Shown here in pieces: positions 59,922-64,000 of a DNA stretch of 64,000 bases (the first letter of the stretch is position 1; every line of letters begins with the position of its first letter). Under the pieces are notes generated by a model that saw only the letters and a list, made by a program, of their open reading frames with translations, had not been told where the DNA came from and ran no database searches. The position numbers and the translations under genes were made by a program. The stretch spans positions 56,345 through 120,344 of the forward strand of contig NZ_BOOO01000007.1 of assembly GCF_016863275.1 (NCBI RefSeq), given 5' to 3'. Source of the stretch: Planotetraspora mira. GTDB lineage: Bacteria > Actinomycetota > Actinomycetes > Streptosporangiales > Streptosporangiaceae.

Positions 59922-61583
59922 CTACGAAAGTCCTTCTGCGAGAGGACCCAGCGCCAGAGCGGGGAGGAAGGTGAGGGCGACCACGATGATCGTGACGCCG
60001 ACCACCATGCCGACGAACTGCGGCCGGTGGGTGGGCAGCGTTCCCGCCGACACGGGCACGGGGGCCTGCCTGGCCAACGACCCGGCGAGACCGAGCACGA
60101 AGATGATCGGCAGGAACCGGCCGAAGACCATGCACAGGCCGAGCGCCACGTCATACCAGGGGGTGTTGACGGTGACACCGCCGAACGCCGAGCCGTTGTT
60201 GTTCGACGCGCTGGTGAAGGCGTAGAGGATCTCCGAAAACCCGTGGGGGCCGCTGTTCAGCATCGCGGCGAGCCCCGACTGGTTGCCCATGGCCGCGGCG
60301 GTGCCGACGAGCACCAGCGTGGGAGTGGTGAGGAAGTACAGCGAGGCGAGCTTGATCTCGCGCGAGCCGATCTTCTTGCCCAGGTACTCGGGCGTCCGGC
60401 CGACCATGAGCCCGGCCACGAAGACCGTGAGCACCGCGAGGACGAGGATGCCGTACATGCCGGCGCCGGCGCCTCCCGGCGCCACCTCGCCCAGCATCAT
60501 GTTGAACATCGTCATCATGCCGCCGAGCGGGGTGAAGGAGTCGTGGAACGAGTTCACGGCTCCGGTCGAGGTCAGCGTGGTGGCTGCGGCGAACGTCGCG
60601 GAGTCGGGTACTCCGAATCGCACGTCCTTGCCCTCCATCGCCGAGCCGATCGCCTGGGTCACGGTGGCGTGCCCGCCGATCTCGAAGACGTTGGTCAGCA
60701 CGATGCTGGCGAGGGCGAGCGTCCCCATGACCGCGAGGATCGCGTAGCCCTGCCGGTTCTGGCCCACGAGCCGGCCGAAGGTGCGCGGCAGAGAGAACGG
60801 GATCAGGAAGATCAGGAAGATCTCCAGCCAGTTCGTCCAGGTGGTGGCGTTCTCGAACGGGTGGGCGGAGTTGGTGTTGTAGAAGCCGCCGCCGTTGTTG
60901 CCGAGTTCCTTGATGACCTCCTGGCTGGCCACGGGGCCGCCGGTGATCGACTGGGTGCCGCCCGCGAGGGTCGCCACGTCATGGGGAGAGGCGAAGTTCT
61001 GCACCACGCCGCCCGCGACCAGCACCAGGGCGCCGATGACGGCGATGGGCAGCAGGATGCGCACGGAGCCGCGGACGAGGTCCACCCAGAAGTTGCCGAT
61101 GTTCTCGGTCCGGTTGCGGGCGAACCCGCGGACCAGCGCGATCGCGACGGCCATGCCGACCGCCGCGGAGACGAAGTTCTGCACCGCCAGGCCGGCCATC
61201 TGGACCAGGTGGCCCATGGTGGACTCGCCCGAGTACGCCTGCCAGTTGGTGTTGGTCACGAAGCTGATCGCGGTGTTCCACGCGACGTGGTCGGTGACGG
61301 GGGCCATGCCGAGGCTCAGGAACAGCTTGTCCTGGAGGCGCTGCATGCCGTACACGAAGAGGATCGAGATCACCGAGAACGCCAGCACGCTGCGCGCGTA
61401 CGCGCCCCAGCGCTGGTCCCGGTCGGGGCGCACGCCGATCAGGCGGTAGATGCCGCGTTCGGCGGCGTTGTGCCTGGTGCCGCTGTAGACCCGGTACATG
61501 TAGTCACCGAGCGGCTTGTAGACCACAGCCAGCGCGACGACGAGGGAGACGATGAAGATTATTCCGGCCGCGGTAGGACTCAT
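59922..61583 (-). CDS. kdpA: K+-transporting ATPase channel subunit KdpA
   Basis: A 553-residue membrane protein with about ten helices. Selectivity-filter regions include [50 protein letters not shown] and [14 protein letters not shown], all well conserved. It forms the K+ channel of the KdpFABC pump. Start overlaps the kdpF stop by one base (TGATG); kdpB starts 2 bases after its end. Confidence 0.97.
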   Translation of the reverse strand: MSPTAAGIIFIVSLVVALAVVYKPLGDYMYRVYSGTRHNAAERGIYRLIGVRPDRDQRWGAYARSVLAFSVISILFVYGMQRLQDKLFLSLGMAPVTDHVAWNTAISFVTNTNWQAYSGESTMGHLVQMAGLAVQNFVSAAVGMAVAIALVRGFARNRTENIGNFWVDLVRGSVRILLPIAVIGALVLVAGGVVQNFASPHDVATLAGGTQSITGGPVASQEVIKELGNNGGGFYNTNSAHPFENATTWTNWLEIFLIFLIPFSLPRTFGRLVGQNRQGYAILAVMGTLALASIVLTNVFEIGGHATVTQAIGSAMEGKDVRFGVPDSATFAAATTLTSTGAVNSFHDSFTPLGGMMTMFNMMLGEVAPGGAGAGMYGILVLAVLTVFVAGLMVGRTPEYLGKKIGSREIKLASLYFLTTPTLVLVGTAAAMGNQSGLAAMLNSGPHGFSEILYAFTSASNNNGSAFGGVTVNTPWYDVALGLCMVFGRFLPIIFVLGLAGSLARQAPVPVSAGTLPTHRPQFVGMVVGVTIIVVALTFLPALALGPLAEGLS

Positions 61584-61672
61584 CAGAACCGCTCCGGGAA
61601 CAGCAGGGCCGCGATCACGAAGATCACAAGTGCGGCCGACACCGCCAGGCCGATGGCATTGATGGCGCTCAC
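61583..61672 (-). CDS. kdpF: KdpF small subunit
   Basis: 29 residues: [19 protein letters not shown] then ending ALLFPERF, the KdpF signature. One transmembrane helix. GTG start at 61672, overlapping the stop of the 27-residue ORF by 4 bases (GTGA). It stabilises the Kdp complex. Confidence 0.9.
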   Translation of the reverse strand: MSAINAIGLAVSAALVIFVIAALLFPERF

Positions 61673-61752
61673 AGGCGCTCCACCGCCTTGACGACCAGCC
61701 CGAAGATCACGAAAATCGCGATCGTCAGGGCGACGAAGATGACGTCCGCCAT
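61669..61752 (-). CDS. 27-residue membrane peptide at the head of the kdp operon
   Basis: The ORF begins [20 protein letters not shown] and ends KAVERL: a short start, one hydrophobic helix and a basic end. ATG with GAGGAG upstream. It is the first ORF of the kdp transcript, coupled to kdpF by a GTGA overlap. From memory, similar MAD(V/L)xFVA peptides occur before kdpF in other actinobacteria. A second KdpF-like accessory peptide is the likely role. Confidence 0.75.
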   Translation of the reverse strand: MADVIFVALTIAIFVIFGLVVKAVERL

Positions 61753-61783
61753 CCCCACTCCTCAGATCCGTAAGGATTACTCC

Positions 61784-61805
61784 GCGCCACCAGGACAGGT
61801 GGCGC
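61784..61805. promoter_or_regulatory. Leader hairpin of the kdp operon
   Basis: GCGCCACC and GGTGGCGC form a perfect 8-bp stem with a 6-base loop, about 30 bases upstream of the first ORF. It could be part of the 5' leader; I see no match to a known riboswitch. Confidence 0.35.
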
Positions 61806-61897
61806 AGACAAAGCAAAGACCTATATTTCGGGCCTTCCGCACTCCTTGACGGGTTCCATACGGGCGCTGCTCGCGTATTGACGCGATCTCTACGGCG

Positions 61898-61930
61898 GTG
61901 ATCCGCCACACACCCCGGCGGACGGATCAC
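61898..61930. promoter_or_regulatory. Inverted repeat in the kdp/DUF2264 divergent spacer
   Basis: GTGATCCG (61898-61905) and CGGATCAC (61923-61930) form an exact 8-bp inverted repeat in the 291-base spacer. A further GGTGATA follows at about 61937. It may be an operator for the DUF2264 gene or for kdp. Confidence 0.4.
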
Positions 61931-62043
61931 TCCGGGCGGTGATACCGAGACGTTATGATTCCCGGGCATTGACGGCCGAAATCAGCACATTCGTGGCACT
62001 TGTCCATTCGGCCGTCGCCGTCGACACTCCCCGAGAGAAGGCC

Positions 62044-63951
62044 GTGATCCCGTCACCGTCTGGCCCCCGGAAACCGACCGCCTCCATACGCGACCGGGAC
62101 GACATGCGGCGGCTCGTCCGTGAGCTGACGGAGCCGCTGATCCCCCATTTCAGCGCCGGCCGGGCCCGCCTCAGGCTGGGGGTCAACACCGCGCACCACG
62201 ACGACGCCGCCGCGGAACTCGAGGCCTTCGCCCGGCCTCTGTGGGGGCTCGCCCCGCTCGCCGCGGGCGGTGGCGAGTTCGCCCACTGGGACCTGTGGCG
62301 GCGCGGGCTCGCCGCAGGAACCGATCCCGGCGACCCCGAGTTCTGGGGGGCGGTGGGCGACACCGACCAGCGACTGGTGGAGACGGCCGCTCTCGGCCTC
62401 GCCCTCGCCCTCGCGCCCGAGGAGGTCTGGGATCCCCTGACCGGCCGCGAGAGGGACGCCCTCGCCGCCTGGCTGCTGGCCGCCCTCGACGCTCGGCCCG
62501 TGGACAACAACTGGCAGTTCTTCCCCGTGATGGTGGGGTCGGGCCTGGACCGCGTCGGCGTCGCCTTCGACCGCGGGCCGAACGCCGCGCGCCTCGACCG
62601 GCTGGAGTCATTCGACCTCGGCGGCGGCTGGTACAGCGACGGCCCGACCGAGCAGCGCGACTACTACGTCCCGTTCGCGATGCACTACTACGGGCTGATC
62701 TACGCGCGGCTCGCCGGAGACCGTGACCCCGGCCGAGCCGGCCGTTTCCGGGAGCGGGCCGCCGCCTTCGCGGAGGACTTCCAGCACTGGTTCGCGTCGG
62801 ACGGCGCCGCCGTGCCGTACGGCAGGAGCCTGACGTACCGGTTCGCGCAGGGCGCGTTCTGGGGGGCGCTCGCCTTCGCCGGCGTCGAGGCGCTCCCCTG
62901 GCCGGTGGTCAAGGGGCACCTGATGCGGCATCTGCGCTGGTGGCTCGACCGGCCGATCCGCGACGCGAGCGGGCTGCTGACCGTCGGGTACGGCTACACG
63001 CAGCCCATGCTGGCCGAGCAGTACAACGCACCGGGCTCTCCGTACTGGTCGATGAAGGCGTTCCTGCCTCTCGCGCTGCCCGCCGGGCATCCCTTCTGGG
63101 CGGCGGAGGAGCGCGAGGCGCCCGGCCTCGCCCCGGTCAGCACCCAGCCGCAGGCGGGCGCGGCGCTGATCCGCGACGAGGGTGGGCGGCACGTGGTGCT
63201 GCTCAGCGCGCGGCAACACCACAACTGGGTACGGCACGGCGCCGCCAAGTACGCCAAGTTCGCCTACTCGACGCTCTTCGGCTTCAGCGTCCCCGCCGGA
63301 TCGTGGGGACTCGAACAGGGCGCGTTCGACAGCACGCTGGCGCTCAGCGACGACGGGGCACACTGGCGGCCGTGCGAGGTCCCGGGAGACTCCTCGGCGT
63401 CGGACGGCGTGCTCCACACCCGCTGGACCCCCTGGCCGGACGTGGAGGTCGAGACCTGGCTGCTCGCGCTCGCCCCCTGGCACGTCCGCGTGCATCGCGT
63501 CCGATCCGGCCGGGTCCTGCACGCGGCCGAGGGGGCGTTCGCCGTGGACCGCGATCCCGCGCCCCATCGGACCGGGTCCGGCCCCGGTCACGCGAGGATC
63601 GACTCCCCCGCCGGGCTGTGCGTGATCGAGGACCTGCGCGGCGGCCGGGCGGGTGAACTCGTCCGGGCGCTGCCCGGCACCAACGTCCTCGCCCGCCGCA
63701 CGGTGATCCCCACGCTCGTCGGCGACCTCGGTCCTGGCGAGCACCTGCTGGCCTGCGCCGTCCTGGGCTCGGCGGGCTCCTCCGGCACCTCTGACGGCTC
63801 CGGCGGTCCCGGCTCCGGCTCCGGCGGCTCCGGTTCGCCGGAGACGGGGCCGCCCGGCGCGTGGCCGGCGCCTCCGACGTGGGAGGCCGTCGGCGCCCTC
63901 CTCCACGCGTTCCGCGAGCGGGGACACCCCGGTCTTCCCGAGGACCGCTGA
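62044..63951 (+). CDS. DUF2264 protein
   Basis: About 635 residues. FARPLWGLAPLAAGGGEFAHWDLWRRGLAAGTDP, DNNWQFFPVMVG, LESFDLGGGWYSDGPTEQRDYYVPFAMHYYGL and AEQYNAPGSPYWSMKAFLPLAL are DUF2264 hallmarks. The fold is an alpha/alpha toroid like unsaturated glucuronyl hydrolases, followed by beta-rich C-terminal parts, so a polysaccharide-lyase-related role is plausible but unproven. A Gly/Ser-rich linker lies at about 63767-63840. The start is uncertain: the frame is open from 61939, and GTG 62044 follows AGAAGG closely. Nothing is visible after its stop to the window end. Confidence 0.8.
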   Translation: MIPSPSGPRKPTASIRDRDDMRRLVRELTEPLIPHFSAGRARLRLGVNTAHHDDAAAELEAFARPLWGLAPLAAGGGEFAHWDLWRRGLAAGTDPGDPEFWGAVGDTDQRLVETAALGLALALAPEEVWDPLTGRERDALAAWLLAALDARPVDNNWQFFPVMVGSGLDRVGVAFDRGPNAARLDRLESFDLGGGWYSDGPTEQRDYYVPFAMHYYGLIYARLAGDRDPGRAGRFRERAAAFAEDFQHWFASDGAAVPYGRSLTYRFAQGAFWGALAFAGVEALPWPVVKGHLMRHLRWWLDRPIRDASGLLTVGYGYTQPMLAEQYNAPGSPYWSMKAFLPLALPAGHPFWAAEEREAPGLAPVSTQPQAGAALIRDEGGRHVVLLSARQHHNWVRHGAAKYAKFAYSTLFGFSVPAGSWGLEQGAFDSTLALSDDGAHWRPCEVPGDSSASDGVLHTRWTPWPDVEVETWLLALAPWHVRVHRVRSGRVLHAAEGAFAVDRDPAPHRTGSGPGHARIDSPAGLCVIEDLRGGRAGELVRALPGTNVLARRTVIPTLVGDLGPGEHLLACAVLGSAGSSGTSDGSGGPGSGSGGSGSPETGPPGAWPAPPTWEAVGALLHAFRERGHPGLPEDR

Positions 63952-64000
63952 CACCGGACCGCGACGCGACGACGGTACGGCGGGCCCGCCGAGTGGGCCC

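Noticed and set aside
61753..61955. c-di-AMP (ydaO-type) riboswitch upstream of kdp
   Set aside because: I see only a simple stem, not the conserved core of that riboswitch class.

Overview
The window is 64 kb of very high-GC DNA with frequent GTG starts, tight gene overlaps and actinobacterial families throughout: a discoidin/DUF1996 secreted protein, a SAV_915-type protein, a DyP-encapsulin pair, Zur-linked zinc-free ribosomal proteins and kdp with a tiny extra ORF. I read it as the chromosome of a Streptosporangiales-like actinomycete (inference; no rRNA or marker tree is available here). I saw no tRNA, rRNA, insertion sequence, prophage or CRISPR array.

Layout. 1-6.1 kb: the end of a LacI regulator, a secreted discoidin/DUF1996 protein behind a LacI-type palindrome, an SDR, a SnoaL-like protein, a phosphoesterase fused to a degenerate DNA-ligase domain, and a KhtTU-like K+/H+ antiporter pair. 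6.2-11.2 kb: a tightly overlapping three-gene operon (DUF559-type nuclease, helix-turn-helix-like protein, double-ATPase HerA-like protein) that resembles a defence or DNA-processing module. 11.4-16.7 kb: stress protein, STAS protein, TetR, DUF429, ArsR and two SDRs. 16.7-17.1 kb: a non-coding array of eight 12-bp elements at exact 53-bp periods that inverts in the middle. 17.2-19.1 kb: DyP peroxidase plus encapsulin shell. 19.2-21.3 kb: TetR and a divergent flavin oxidoreductase.

21.4-28.1 kb is a self-contained polyol-type PTS operon: DeoR regulator, PfkB kinase, EIIC, EIIB, EIIA, zinc dehydrogenase, HPr and Enzyme I, with a good promoter and phased operator half-sites. 28.4-30.1 kb: a VanW protein. 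30.1-37.2 kb: a catabolic cluster (amidohydrolase, divergent IclR, class III CoA-transferase, citryl-CoA-lyase-like protein, LigB/LigA extradiol dioxygenase, MDR reductase) that could be an unusual CoA-dependent aromatic pathway; three promoter regions share a TCCG-N5-CGG dyad. 37.4-41.0 kb: DoxX, HxlR, TetR and a flavin monooxygenase.

41.1-43.6 kb is a divergent zinc-starvation locus: L33, L31, L28, S14 and L32 without zinc-binding cysteines on one side, a CobW-family protein and S18 on the other, with a Zur-like box between. 43.8-53.0 kb: HEAT-repeat protein, lactonase-like hydrolase, a DUF4396 membrane protein behind a CsoR-like copper box, an aldehyde dehydrogenase/ThuA/2-hydroxyacid dehydrogenase operon, an alpha/beta hydrolase and a ROK repressor. 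53.2-61.8 kb: a SAV_915-type protein with a coupled 38-residue ORF, then a potassium region: Rv1733c-like protein, KimA-like importer, KdpE and kdpFABC preceded by a 27-residue ORF. No kdpD is present. 62.0-64.0 kb: a DUF2264 protein.
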